Below, piece by piece: positions 11,701 to 44,802 of a stretch of DNA of 64,000 nucleotides (positions within the stretch are counted from its first letter, which is position 1; each line of letters begins with the position of its first letter). Origin of the DNA: Takifugu bimaculatus. Lineage: Eukaryota; Chordata; Actinopteri; Tetraodontiformes; Tetraodontidae. The stretch is from NCBI GenBank assembly GCA_004026145.2, contig CP034990.1, forward strand, positions 19,856,176 to 19,920,175. The letters run 5' to 3'. A model generated the notes under the pieces. That model was not told the DNA's origin. It did no database searches and saw only the letters and a program-made list of their open reading frames with translations. A program made the position numbers and the translations under genes.

Positions 11701-14700
11701 CAAGGAAGTATGAATTATGCATTGATTGGGTGATAGAAGGATTCAAAGCTCTCATAGTGACAGTGGGACTTTTTTTTTCTACTGTAAATTGGCCTCTTAT
11801 GTGTTTCAAGTGTACCGTGATCATCCCTGGAGGCTGCAATCAGCCCCCAATTATCGCTCTTTACATCTCAATATGGAAATCCAGCTGCATGTAGGATCTG
11901 ATGATACGTTAGGAGGAGCCGTGCATGTTTATGAAGAGACACCACTCACGGACAAAAATACAGGGTGATTTCTCATCAACTGAGCGGTCGGAGTAGGAAG
12001 GTGGCGAGTATTCCCTCCACGTCTGCACCTCCTGCCTGTCAGGTCGTCTCCATGCTGAGTTCTTCGTGGCGTCGGGTTAAATAATAAAGAATAGTGGTTA
12101 AAGAGCACAGTGCTGGATTGAATTATGATTACTGGTTCATGCCATTTATTTGTGTGAGGTAATTATGTTTCTCTGTTCTGGTTAAAGCTGACAAGAGCTG
12201 CTCTATGGAAAAATATTATTAAGGATTCCGATATGAGTACACTTTAATTTCACATCACATCGTTATTCATTTTAGCCAGAGTCCGCCGTGATTGTTTTGC
12301 TTGTCCTCAATCATCATTAAACCATTATTCTCTGTCTGTTATCTCCACGATTCTCCCTCTCACATGTTAGCTATTTCGGTCTCCACCGGTAGCTTTCCAT
12401 TTTCTCTTTTCAGTGCAGTCGGTATTGAGCGGCCCACAGCATTTGGATGCGAGATGAACTTTGATAAGAGTTAATGAGAACACAGCATTGTTAGGAGGAA
12501 GAATGGCTCAGGCAGCACATTCGAGAGCCCCCTCTTCGCCAGGAAATGGACCGAAAAGAGACGCGGCCCCCTCTTGGTGCGGAGGAGACGAAGATTAGAG
12601 GATCGGAGGGAGACAATAGGATGGAGCAGGGATGTGGGGGGAGGCACGGGAGTGAAGGTTAAGGGATGGAGCTAATGGAAGTATATGATGTCTCAGGCAG
12701 CCATGATAAATTACCTCAAACCAAATGTTTTGGTCAGTATAAAATAAAGAGACGCGCACAAAAACACAATAGCAGGAAACCATTCTTGTGTGTAATACAA
12801 GGTGCCCTTCAGGCAAGCAGAGAGGTAGATTCAGAGTCCCCTTCACTGAAGGAGAATTACTCTTTAGGGCTCTTGTCTTGCGCAGAAGACGCTCCTTTCT
12901 TCCTTCCATAGACTTCAATGTGAGGGCGCAGAGATCATCCAAGGTTTAAAATGTTTTCAATAATATGAAAATACCAGCGTTCCGCTTGCTCTCCGCTTGC
13001 TCTCCACCACCGTCGCTCTGGTAACTACCCGTACTCCAGTTGCGCTGCGTTGGCGCCGCCGTGTCACAGGCATTCGTTTGACGCGGCGCTTTAATAAGGG
13101 GTCGCAGAATGTTTGTGCTTGTGGAGCAAATTCGATCAATCTCGCTCAAATGGGTCCAGGGGAGGTGGGAAAGATAATGCGTGGGAGGAAGTAAAAAGTG
13201 AATGAGCAGATCAATCAAAGCCTGTCACCGTGACACGGCGTAGGAGGCTGCGCGGGATCCCCATCATCCTAATGTAGACAACATATGCAGAGTGCAGGGT
13301 TGATGCACAATCCTACACCAGCCCTCAAACTGAGCATCAAATATTCCATAAATCACATTCTACTGCTAATGTGCTATTGGTATCAATAGTGACAGCAGTA
13401 AATAGGATAAGGCTTAAAGTCCTGCCACAAAATACACGAAATAAAATGTGCTATAAGCTGGTTTTTCCTTTTCCATATATGTTCCTATGTTAAATTATTG
13501 TCATGATGTGACTAGTCCCACTTCTGCCTCTTTACCCCTTCCCCTTCATCCACCCTTGTCCCTTAAAATGGAGCAGCAGATGGAAGGGGTGGAAACATTT
13601 CCTTAAGAAACAGGTCACAGCTTGATTACCCCCCCCCCCCACCCCGCCTTTCTGCATCAATCTACATGTATCGCCGACCTCTGTGCACTGACCTGCTGAC
13701 CTCTGACCCCACCGACCCGCTCATCTTTTGTATTGATAGCTTGTTGTGATTAATGTATTCTCTCTTCTACCTGTCCCCCCCTTCTAATCCTTCTCTGTCC
13801 TGTCCATCAGTAGCAACAGTTGCCATGGTTCTGCTGTTATTGCCAGTGAATTTGCCATCGGCAGTCGCTATTATTAGGGGCATTTTAAAATATAGCACAA
13901 TTCAAAACCTGACTAAATATGTACATGTACTACGATCTTACTTTATGTGATGTCATTACAGTGAATCGTGCTGAGTAAATTTACGTGCTTCCTTTTTCTG
14001 TCTGCGCTGCGCCATCATGCCAGTGGGCACGGGGTAACGAGGAAAAGGTCTCAGCCCTTCGTTTCAGGTAAGGTCTTGGCTTCCAGCGCCGTTCGCCTTA
14101 ACTGAACACAGAATCGGAACACCCCAAGAGCTAAGGGCTAAGACGTGGGCTTGGGTAGAATTGGGACTCAGCCTAAAGTTGTGTAGGATTTTAACTGGTT
14201 CTGCAGCTATCACAGCTTAGTGGCAACGCCTGAGCAGAATTTTTTAACGCAGACATGAAAACCAGCAGTAAGGGATATTTTGATGCGATGATCTTTCTTT
14301 TTGACTCCTCCCTGATAAGCTCCTGCAAAGAGGTCGTTTCTTGACTCGCTGCGGCACATTAAAGCGTACAGAAGCATCAGACTGAGCTTAATGATAAAAG
14401 ACTCCTCTTTTCATGTGACCATCACAGGAAAGTAAATATTTAAACCTGCCTGGATTCCCTGAACAATGAGGCCATTCTGCACCAGTGAGAAGGATCGCCG
14501 ACAGCCAGAGCCAAAGAAAAGGCGACATGTTGAGAAGGCTGCTGATGAATGAATAAATCCAGCGCGGAGAGAGGAGAGGGCTTCTCAAGGATGCCATATC
14601 TTAATTGAAAATGACAGTTTCAATTAAAATTGTAATCATTCTGAGCGTTTTCTAATTAAAAGTGAAACAACCGATAGTTTTGACTCATTAACTTCAAAGA

Positions 14701-17700
14701 GTGATGAAGCCTGACAGAGAGGGAGAGGGTGATTCAAACAGCGAGCGGGGAGGGAGCGAGCGAAGGAGAGCTGGAGAGCAGGGGATGGAGTGACTGAGCG
14801 TGAACCTCTACGATGACACCGTTCGACCAAACACGTCTGCAGTCGGAGCGGCCGAAGCCGGCCGGCGGGGATCACCAGAGCCTGGTCACACTCCTGCAGC
14901 GCTGCCACGCCAACATTTTTAGCTCCTCTAAATGGATTTTCAGTAATGGATATTCCTACTTTACATTATTTCCACAGCAAATGTTCCCAGGAGCTTTGGT
15001 GTAAAAGTAATAGCGCAGGAAGGTTTTGCAACAGACACACATGATGACGGCACCCTCATCCAAACTTAACCTCAACCCATTTTTTTAACCCTAAAACTAC
15101 ATTTGGACCGGCCAAAATGGCCGCCCTCACTTGAGAGAAGGTTAAAGGTTTGTTTTTCAAAGCCATAAATGTACAAATGTGTTTGAATGTGATGTATAAT
15201 TAGCTGGGTGGATCAGTGGTGTTGCTACAACACATGACCAACACAGAAAAACTAATCCAAGTAACATTTTCTAATGGGCAATGAGCCAATAGCGTGTGCC
15301 GTACAGAGAACTCTGGTTTCTGCTTGATTATTCACCAAAAACATGACTAAATATGACAGGAAGTGCATCATTAGCCACTGACCTTCATCTGGCACAGAAC
15401 AGGCTCTGTAGAGAGAGAAAAGAGAAATGAGTCCAAATCACAATCATTTATAGCAATTATAAATAATTGACAGAATTCACCAGGAACTAAATGGCCACGG
15501 CATCGTCCGAGCCTCTGGCGTCTTTTCATTCTTCTCTACAGTACAAACAAAGCGCAGCGTCGTCACCCTGCAGCTCACGTCAGCTGTAATTTGTGTTCCT
15601 GAGCATCCTTGAGGATGTGACTATAGGTTCTGTGTAGCTGGGCAAAGACTGATTGTCTGACCATGATGAATAATTATGAGTAGAAAATCTCACCGTCATC
15701 TTGCTTACAGGGCCACTGCAGTGCTTGGGGGACCTCTCTGGCACCCAAAGAGAACCAGGCTATTTTGTGGTGAGGATGTAACACATGACAGCCAACCTCG
15801 TGCTCGTGCTCACGTCCTCTAAAACCGTCCACATCTTCCTCTTTCTCTGTTTTGTCCGTGCGTTTATTTGGTTCTGTGTGAGACTCTCCGACTGACTTTG
15901 AAGCGTCGGGTTACAAAGAAGTTTTTGTTTTTTTTCCCTCGTCACAGATGGGTAGTTTGAGTGAACCAGCCGTTCCTGACGCAGAGAGATTGGGCTACCG
16001 AGGATGATGAATGGGCCTTCAGCACGTCACTCTGCTCAGTCTCTCCATCGCTGCGCTTTCCTCCATGTTTATGGAAAAGAGCAAGTTCAGAGGAGCTGGA
16101 GGAGTTTTACACTCCTGCTATCTCCAAATAATTGAATGGCTTTAATTGATCTTTAGAGTCTATCCAGTATAAACTGGACTATCACTCAGCCAACATGCTC
16201 TATCCAGAAGACGTCTCCCTCCAAACGAGCTCATGCTCTAAAGCAGCGCTCAGGTATGAAGGCAGCCCGGTAACCGTCACACTGGGCTTTCCTTTCTGGC
16301 AACAATTCCTTTATTCCCAGAGAATTTGAGCACATTTTCTGTCACATTGCATATTGTCTTTTTATAAATCCATGTGGTCCGTGTGTTGCAACAAGCGCTG
16401 TGAAACTGACGAGAGTTGCGGCGTTTCCTTGTTGCACGAGGATTACATCACAGCTGCAATTAAAGCTTCCACCAATCAAGTCTCAGAGCTTTAAGATCTA
16501 TTCAAGTCTGAAATTTCCTGTGGTAGCAGTTTGTCTGTGTCTGGCGGAGCTGAAAGGAAGGAGCCTGTAAAGTGCACGAGCCTGGGCTGCAGCTCAGCGC
16601 AGTGAAGGATGTGCCCGTTAAATCCTGGGGAAATGTCGTTGGCTGCAGGCCTCCTATAAGCCTGACCAAATATCACTGCTCCCACAGTTGCTTAAAGCTC
16701 ATGAAAGGGGGAATCCACATGGCTATCGTTACACCCGGAGCTCTTTATTTTGGATTTATTACCGGCGATAACACCTCCGGATATCCGCCCCCTTGATAAC
16801 CACCTTCACATGAAGAGCTGCACGCTGACTCGGACCTGCACTGTTGCTCTCTGTCCAGGCCCGTTTGCAGGTTGAGGAGCAGAACATAATATGGTTTTCA
16901 CGGTGGGGCAGCTGCCGAGAGCGGTGCAGGAGAGGAGATGGGGGCAGACAGAGAGAAAAGGCGCTCAATGATAATGCATGAGATGTCTGCCGTGCTCTGT
17001 GGTATAAGGACAGAATGCAGCGGTGCATTTAAAAGGAAGATTATCGTGTCAGGATACAGGAAGCCCTCAATGAACACAGATTTTTATTGGCTGATGGTGT
17101 TCAGTCTTTTTTCTTTTCTTTGGAAAATACGAGCACTTTGAGTGTGAAGTTGCAACCAAGTTTTTATTTTAGAGTTCAGGAATTTGTAGACAAACCGAGT
17201 CACGTTGTTTTTGTCTTTCCTTCAGGTCCTGCAGAGCCCAATCAGTCTGGCCTTAAAAAGCCTCCACCTGGGTTACGCCGCGGCGTTCCTCATCAGGTTT
17301 TGCCGACAAAAAAGCCTTGATCAATATCAAGCTAAACTGTGTGTGAGTGCATATAAACGTACATGCCACTCAGCGGCCATCTGCTGAATAACTAATGCTC
17401 TGGAGGGTTGAGATCAGGACGGTGGAATGTTGCACCGACAAACTCTCAATCCTGAATTCTTCATGTATCTGCTGTAGGATCCGTTTGGCTCTAGTAACAA
17501 TCAAAGGACGTGCAGGAATAACTGCGGTTATAGTTGCACGCGGTCTCTGTCGCGGGGGTGGATGCACTCACGCCACCCTGCAACACTCGCATGGGTGAGA
17601 AACCATCAACGGTATCTTGCAGCATACGTGCGCTTTCATCGCGACTTGGAAAGTGGCGTTTTTGGGGACCCGCTGGAACAGTCGCTCCTGGGTCGGTGCA

Positions 17701-20268
17701 CACACAGGAAATTAAAGGGAAGACGACACAGAACGGACTACTCAGGAAAATGGAAAAAGTGTTTTATGCTGAAAGTGCGCATGTAGGTGGTTCTGCACTG
17801 AGGTCAGCTGATGGGGAGGTGCTCGTTCCAAAATCTGCTCCATCCATTTCTTCTGGTCATCAAACATATAGAAAACCTTCAGGAATTGCAGAAATTGGCG
17901 TTTTGTTGTTTAGGCTGGAATATTTTTTCTTAATTTAAAGGATATTTCTGTGTCCTTTGTGCTGATTCCCTGCGTAGTTCTGGTTGGCATCTTGGTTGCA
18001 CACCTGTGTCTGGCCAGGACTGGAGAAGATGTTGAAGGTTATCCAAGGTCACCTGCAGCTTAGACAAGATTCAGTCCATCTCCACCCTCACACCCTCAGA
18101 GCCACCATAGACTCATACTACCCCCTCAACAACCTTGTCCATTATGCTGTGAAAGAGTTGCCTCTGAAGAAGTTTTTTAATGTGTTTTTCTTTTAAATTA
18201 GTTTGTTTTTTTATGCTGTGACCTGACTTTAAATTCTTCCAAATGCCACAGTGGCGGGAGGAAGAAGGAATGTCGTCCTTGAAGTTTTTCGAGTCAGCCA
18301 CCTCCAACGGTGATAACAAACCACCTTCTACAGTGGAGATCTGTGGTAAAAAGAACATTTGCTGGTTCTCCTTCCAGGCTGCTAATTGTTTTTGGTTTTT
18401 TCCTCCTAATAATGTGTTACTGCTAAACCTCCACGTGGCTGTTTGCCTCCTTGTAAGAGCTCAGCCTGCAGCTTTTCTGCTTCGTGGTCAATTTGTCAGT
18501 TGGCTGAGCACAGCTTGAGCACGTCAGCTAAAACAAACCTTTCTGCAGTCTTATTGCCCATAATTTCAACATAAACACACTTACTCACATCTGGAATAAA
18601 AAGAAAACAATGCTTTAGTAATTTGACTTAATTTTCCATTTTGATCTTTGGAAACACGGATCAAGGATAAAACAGGAGATATGGAGTATTTACAGAAACC
18701 AACTAATGGGTTGATGCCGTTAAAGAGCAGCTCCACACAGAAGATGGTGCCTCTGCATGCACATGTACCGTTCTGAACGTGTGCACAGGTGTTTTTCTGC
18801 ACTCATTTAGCCAATTTGTCTTTGACATTTAGCTACGGTCTGTTGAATGCAGGGCAGGCAGTTGGAGGAGCTACATCCTTGTACCTTTGTTCTCTCTGTG
18901 TAAACTCCCAGTGTCTGAGCCGGAGCGTAACGTGTCGTTAAAGGTCGAACAGACGTGTTTTTCATTGAAAATATTGCAACACAGACCTCCTTTAATCCAG
19001 CCTGCTGTTTGTGAAAAAACTCTTAGCAATTAACGTTGAAGAGTTGTTCAAACGTGCCTATTCACACCTTTAAAACCTCCCAGCATATCAGGAAATATCC
19101 GGAAATGATTCTGTAGAAACAAGGATCAGTAAAGGTGCACACAGATATCCGCTGTTTTCTGTCACCCTTTCAGTTTTCCTTATCATCCACATTTGTGGCG
19201 TCGTATTTGTGCTGTTACCTAAGCTTGAAGCTTATTTATTCCCCTGCCTTGTAGCTGTGCTGGCCTCTCTCCCCCAGCCTGTCTATGTGAGTCAGTCAGC
19301 ACCATCCTGGGTTCTGCTCCACCGGCTCTCTCTGCCTCCCTCTCCTTTTACATATATATATATTTAACATTCCCCTGAAATATGACTGAAAAACTAACAT
19401 ATACTGTCTAAAGAATCACAGTCAGAAATAGTGGATGCTATTGTGGTGGCAGACCTTATTTCACGGTCAGCAGAATCAACCAGAAACACGCAGTGACCTC
19501 ATGTCGGGGTTTATTGGTGCATCGCGTTAAACTTTACGTACATTCATACAGGCAGCACAACACCTTTGTCTATTAGAATCTGTGTGTAAAAATGGTGAAG
19601 CTCCCCTCTGGTCCTTCCTGTACGACCGTGTGTCTTTTTGTTGTCCTGCTGTGAGCTGGCTGATCAAGTTGAACTGAAACGAGGACGCTGTCGTAGCGTA
19701 ACATCAGGCAGAAACCTTGAGGGTATTGATCTCCACGAGACAAATCCAAAGAAGTTTCATGCTCTTAAAATGATTGGATTCAGGATCAAGGGAAAGCTAA
19801 AGTGGTCTGAGGGAGTCTTTTGTGCATTGATGGACAGCCGGCTGAATGTGAGGCTGGATGGCCGTGGAATTCAAGTGAAATATAACGTATCTGTACTTTT
19901 GAAGGTGTTTAATGGCCGAGCCTTGGGGCATTTTCATTCAGAATATTAGTTCGATTAAATCATCATTTAGTCGAATAAGCAAAGAAAAGTGGGATATGAT
20001 GTTGACATGCACAGGAACAAAAACAGCTCCGTTAGTGGCGGTTGAGCTGCAGCGCCTGACGCGTTCTGAGCGACAAGGTCGCACCTGTTGGTTGCAAATA
20101 CACAAGAAAATTAGATTCCCTATTCAAACCTTTTTTCAAAACATACTTCAAATCAGAAAACATCTTCTTATGACACCTGAATGTCACAGTCTGCTCTGCC
20201 CAAGCCACACCCCCAGCGTTGGAATGACCATTTCACCATCGGGGGGTCGGCAGTTGCGCCCGATGAGC

Positions 20269-20280
20269 GCTGACGTCAGC
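20269..20280. promoter_or_regulatory. Palindromic cAMP-response-element-like site
   Basis: The 12-bp perfect palindrome GCTGACGTCAGC contains the full CRE octamer TGACGTCA bound by CREB/ATF proteins. It lies in a short GC-richer patch (about 20220-20290) in otherwise AT-rich DNA. No transcript start is evident nearby, so a role is only inferred. Confidence 0.4.
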
Positions 20281-20779
20281 AAACATGGGTGTGCTGGTGA
20301 GTAGCCTTGATTCTTCTGAAGAAAGGAAACAGTACATACATTAGCAAAACAACAAACGCCACCAATTTAAATGAACTTGGCAGTATTCCACCATCCTGGG
20401 ATGGGCAAATCGGCAGCAGCAGTTAGCGTCGCAGGGCGTCTACTTCAAACGCCATCGCCCCAAACAAGTACGCAAAAAATCCAAAAATTGGAATACGGCG
20501 CAAAGTCGACTGTGAGTTGAATCGTTGCACGCTATATTTAAGGCAAATCTTTGACCCGTTCATTGAGACATATTCGTAACAGAAGGTGAAGGTAAGGTCA
20601 GCGTCTAGTTCAGGATAGACGAGGTGACCTGCATGCCAGGTAAGTAACGTCAAGTCAACAGTCCCAAGATGCTGAAGGTGCAGAAATGGTACAGTCCACC
20701 GAAGGGGTGATTGAAAGCACTGCATTCTATTTTTCCTTGTATGATTAACAGGGATGTGTGTGCAGCTCTCCCGGACTGA

Positions 20780-21365
20780 CTTCACGACGCTCCAGCGTTT
20801 GTTTGTGGACTGCTTCCTTTAGGAGGAACCCGGGACTTGCCTCTGACCTCAGCTTCATCTCTCTGCCCTGGTAAAATCACCAGTCTTCTGTCCCTGACTA
20901 CAGGAACTTCATGCTCACTCTGACTCCCTCTCAAGGTCATTCTGTGGGACACTGAGCTGTCACCCTCAACTGCCACTGCACACCTGCCCCTCACTAACAA
21001 ATGGGTCAGCCCCTGTGGCACTCCACCCGAGGCTAACCTCTGTGGGTGGAGATGGCACCTAAGATCATTGAGCTGGTTGAGGCTCCCACAGTACCATGAA
21101 AGTTCACCCACAATTCCGTGTCTCCAAGGTTAAGCCCGTCCACAATAGTCCTTTGGTCTACCGCCTCTTCAACCACAATTCACTCTCGTTGGTGGATGAG
21201 AGTTCTCTGTGGACTGGGACAGTTATGGTCCAGAAGAGAGGACCTGGGTACCTGCTCTCCCTGTTTGGGATGCTGACTTCAGCCAGTCACCAGCCGGTGA
21301 GCTGGGGAATCCGCGTCCTGACCCCACCTGTCCAGGATGGTGGCGGATGGTTCCACGAGGGAGGA
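20780..21365 (+). mobile_element. Decayed Ty3/gypsy retrotransposon fragment (integrase C-terminal end)
   Basis: On the plus strand, broken over several frames by stops and shifts, are pieces typical of the end of a fish Ty3/gypsy polyprotein. They are an HPQFRVSKVKPVHNSPL-like segment (21102-21153) and, further on, VDWDSYGPEERTWVPA-like residues (around 21212-21262), the chromodomain-type tail after integrase. Before them a PLWVEMAPK-like segment (about 21035-21062) fits the usual region ahead of HPxFHVSxLKP. No LTRs, protease, reverse transcriptase or integrase core were seen, so this is a dead remnant. The minus-strand open frames over it (20782-21111) are shadows. Confidence 0.7.
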
Positions 21366-22528
21366 AGAGGGTATATTTCACATAATTGACCACACATTAC
21401 CTGTCATGTTATATTTATTTTGACCTGAAGGCGCTCAGGACTAATAAGGTTTCTTATAACACTGCAGAGCCATCCAGGGGTTAATAGGTAACTAATGCAA
21501 ATGCAGCGGGTGAAGTGTGGTGTGAAAAGAGCTAATAATCATTTCTGAGTTGAAAAACGATAAAAGTTTGGCTCTCAGCCAGTCTTACCCTGTGTTGGCT
21601 GTTAAGAAGCTAATTAAACTGACATGAAGGCATCTCCTCAGGAGCCTAAAAGATTAAATACCCTCAGGTGGATTCTCTCTCTCAGGCTAACACACAACAA
21701 AAGCACAGCAACAATCACACGGCACAGCTTTCATAAGTAAAGGCGCTTCTCATCCAATGAAGCGATACTTATCAAGATGCTAATGAGCCTTTTAATGAAG
21801 TAATATGTAGCAATAATTTGACCTAAGTCAAAGGTGCAAAATAGAGAGTGTTAGAATTCCTACAACACTGTCCTGTTCTTTATCATCACCATTATAATAA
21901 TTTGTACGGCGCCTTTCTAAAGAGCAGATTTCTTTTTTCAGAGACGCTAACTGTCAAACAGCAATGGAGTCATCCACACATCTGTCGTACAGTTATGTGG
22001 TTTGTGTGAAGTGAAGCAAGTGCATGGCTGCTGCTTCAGGTCAATACTCTCTGGTCTCTCTCTGGAGCACACACATGCACACACACATGCACACACACAT
22101 GCACATACTCTCTCCGCTTCCCCTTTGCCTGGCAGGAATTTATAAGCCCTCCTGAACTGCAGCCAAGCTCCAGTTGCTGAGAGGAAGTCAGCTATACACT
22201 TATCCCATCCTCCAGAAACTCCCCCTGATGGAAGGGCTCACTGATCCCCCCCGTCCACCCCCGCTGGAGGAAGCGGTTTGGTACATCCCGTCAGTGCCCC
22301 TCTAGCTGGTTTGTTACTGAGTCACTAGAATCCCAGCAGTCAGCCAAACGGCAGTGAGAACACACACAAGCACACACAGCGTGAGGACGTAATAAGAGAG
22401 TTGTGAGAGAGAAGCCAGGAGATCTTCATCCAGCCCCTCTTCTTACACTCAGCTGGTGCTTCGATATTCCTGATATGACCCTGTTCAGCCCCAGATGTGA
22501 GTATACTGTACCAGAGCTTATCCCTGTG

Positions 22529-22571
<43 letters not shown>

Positions 22572-24927
22572 GTGGTTTTTCATAATATTTGCCTCCTCGG
22601 TGGCTTTGGTTCATTGACTCTGTCTGCGTTTGCTATTCTGCATACTTCAGCTTTACTCTCAGTGTCCGATCAGTCAGTGACGTTCTCAAAGACGATGCTG
22701 AGAACTTCCTCCCTGACACCTGAGCGTGCAGTCGTACCCCCCCATTCGCATCCACAAGGTCAGTCTCGGCGGGCTGAGACGTCAGCGTCCCATTAGCGTC
22801 TTCACACCGTCCCTCTGAAGACCAGCTGGAGCTTTTGAGTGAATGGTGCATTTCTTTCTGTACCAGACATACAGATGTGGCAGCCAGCATCAGCCCACAA
22901 CTTTCCCGGTAGTTGTGCTGCGGCGGGGGCAGCAAAAGTCATGGTGGTTTGTTTGAATGTGGATTTTCAGGGTGGGGGAGCCAATTCATTAGCGGGGCCG
23001 TTACTATTCACCTGGTTTTAACTCAGCTTGTGGAAGCAGCCTGCATCATCTGTGGGCTGATTAATGCAGCTCCACAAACACAACAACAGGCCTTTAGAGG
23101 GTGTAATTAAAGAGGAACACAACTGACAACATCTGAGGGTTGAAAGGAGCTATTTTTTAAAATGAAATCCATCGTCAAATTTGTCAATCGCCTGTCCCTG
23201 CGTGCCTCTTTTATCTCGCCGGATGACGGTTCTGTTCTAAGTTAAGATGCTGAGAGAATCTGTAATTAGAATTGGAAACAGATGAGCCTCCTTTGTGGAG
23301 CTGATGGACACTTCATCAGTGGGATTCCTGACTGACTCAGATCCTGCAGCCAGGGGCATCAGTCTTCTGTTTCTCTGTTTAATCTGCAGCGAAGGAGCTG
23401 GGGTTTTTGTCACTGTTGTTTTTGTTCCCAGGTTGTGTGATTTGGAGAGGGCTGGTTCTCTTGTGACAGTCTGACAACCAGCCTGACATTCATTAACACA
23501 AAGGATCATCACCAGTTGTAGGCGGAGGCTGAGGCTTTAATGCGCCAGGGCCGACGGCACATGACCTGCTTCTATTTAACCTCAACTCCTGGAATTTTAT
23601 AGCATTGAGAGTTTCTTAAATGATATTTTTGGCATAAATGTCGGGTTTCTTGGCTACAGGTCGGTAAACAAGCATAAAAGGACATACAAATGGTTTGGAG
23701 TGTTTGCAGAAAACGTTGCTGGAAGGCGTCTCAGAGCTCTGTCACTGCTCGGTAATCTGTTCTGCTGTTAAAACACATTCCAGCTTATCTCCGGAGCAGG
23801 ACGGGCTTCAAAACTGACATCCATCGGATCAGAGCGACCTGTGCACGCGTTACTACACCGTGTTTATTCTGACGTTATCGTACAGCACTCAGACCAGCTT
23901 CCAGGTCAGGTCAGAACTCTTCATGATGCTTTTGCTGTGAGCGGCAGCCTCGGCTGCGCCAGCGTTGACACTACTGGGAAACACTCAGGCGTGAAAAGGT
24001 GTCAGAGGCTGGGTCTACTTTCTCAGCAGGCTGAATAGACGATGTGCAGCAGGTCCCGCTATGACTATAAACCGTCAAAAATGTGTTCCTGCCCTGTGAG
24101 GTAAAGAACATACACACGTCTTCACCGTCTCCCAAATTTAAAGCCATACTTAAATGATTGCAGCCCGCAGCTATTTGACAGTCACGCTGGGTGAGTGGAT
24201 GTGCAGCTGGCCCAGTCACACTCCATTGACCATCCATCTGTCCATGTCAGGCTGATCCCCTCTTCTCGCCTCTTCCCATTTTAATGCATCACTTTCCCTC
24301 TTGTACTCTCACCTTTGCTAAATCACTGTTGAGATGCATCCCACACGATCAGCGGGCTGCCGGCGTGTCCTGTAATCAAGATGGCTCGTGCTTTATTAGC
24401 ACACAAAAGGAGCCAGTTGGAGGGATGAATGAGAAAAGAGCTTTTAGTTTTCCTTTAGGACTCAATAAAAACATTGTGTTTCTAATTTTCACTTTGAAGG
24501 ACCATTAAAAAAGGATGTGTGGGGGGGGAGGGGCTCAGAGGTCTAGACAAAAGAGAGACATTTGAATGACTCCTGAGTTCCATCAGCAACACCACAATTT
24601 ATGGTTAATATGTCCGATTCACTGTATGTGTGTTAGATAAAGATCAGTATGGCTGGTTATTCGGACACCCTGTGCCACTGCTGTGCTCGTTAAGGTGGAT
24701 TTATTGTGTCCGTTGGAACGCTGCATGTAGCTTCCAGACCTGGGATCGGTCACACTCGTCATGCCGGCGTCTTTGCTGGCATGTTGAGCCCTCTCCACCC
24801 AAGCTCTCTGTGGGATCGCGGCAGCGCTCTGCGTCCTGCCGGGAAAATGCGTGTTATGCAGGCAGCTCGGTGCAGAACACACAGCTCAAAATTCTCTCGC
24901 AAATGGTCCGGTTGCTCTTCTGTGCAG
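21366..24927. other. Non-coding region before the RALY-like gene
   Basis: No coding exon was recognised. It contains a (TG)20 microsatellite, CACATG repeats near 22070-22105 and AT-rich stretches at 21430-21900. A 5' untranslated exon or promoter of the RALY-like gene could lie here but cannot be placed from sequence alone. Confidence 0.45.
22531..22570. repeat. (TG)20 microsatellite
   Basis: Twenty perfect TG units. Confidence 0.98.

Positions 24928-44802
<19,875 letters not shown>

Larger units (their letters stand above)
8072..20770. other. Gene-poor region downstream of clec18
   Basis: I saw no convincing coding exon, RNA gene or full transposon in about 12.7 kb. It holds C-rich tracts (8664-8700 and 13629-13645), a short TA/CA repeat near 9877-9897 and many AT-rich blocks with TAAT cores, such as 12100-12280 and 14590-14700. 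Open frames here are under about 135 codons and match no family I recognise. An exon for the N-terminal RNA-recognition motif of the downstream RALY-like gene was looked for and not found. Part of this region may be regulatory DNA or the gene's upstream introns. Confidence 0.5.

Noticed and set aside
12946..13218. Arg-rich minus-strand open frames
   Set aside because: CpG-rich patch with no family match. The short repeat CGCTTGCTCTC occurs only twice.
20423..21111. Two adjacent minus-strand open frames (120 and 109 codons)
   Set aside because: The 109-codon frame is the shadow of the plus-strand gypsy remnant; the other has no recognisable domain or splice context.
21885..21935. Possible dispersed repeat (ATAATAATTTGTACGGCGCC)
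   Set aside because: Resembles part of a common fish repeat, but the match is too short to call.
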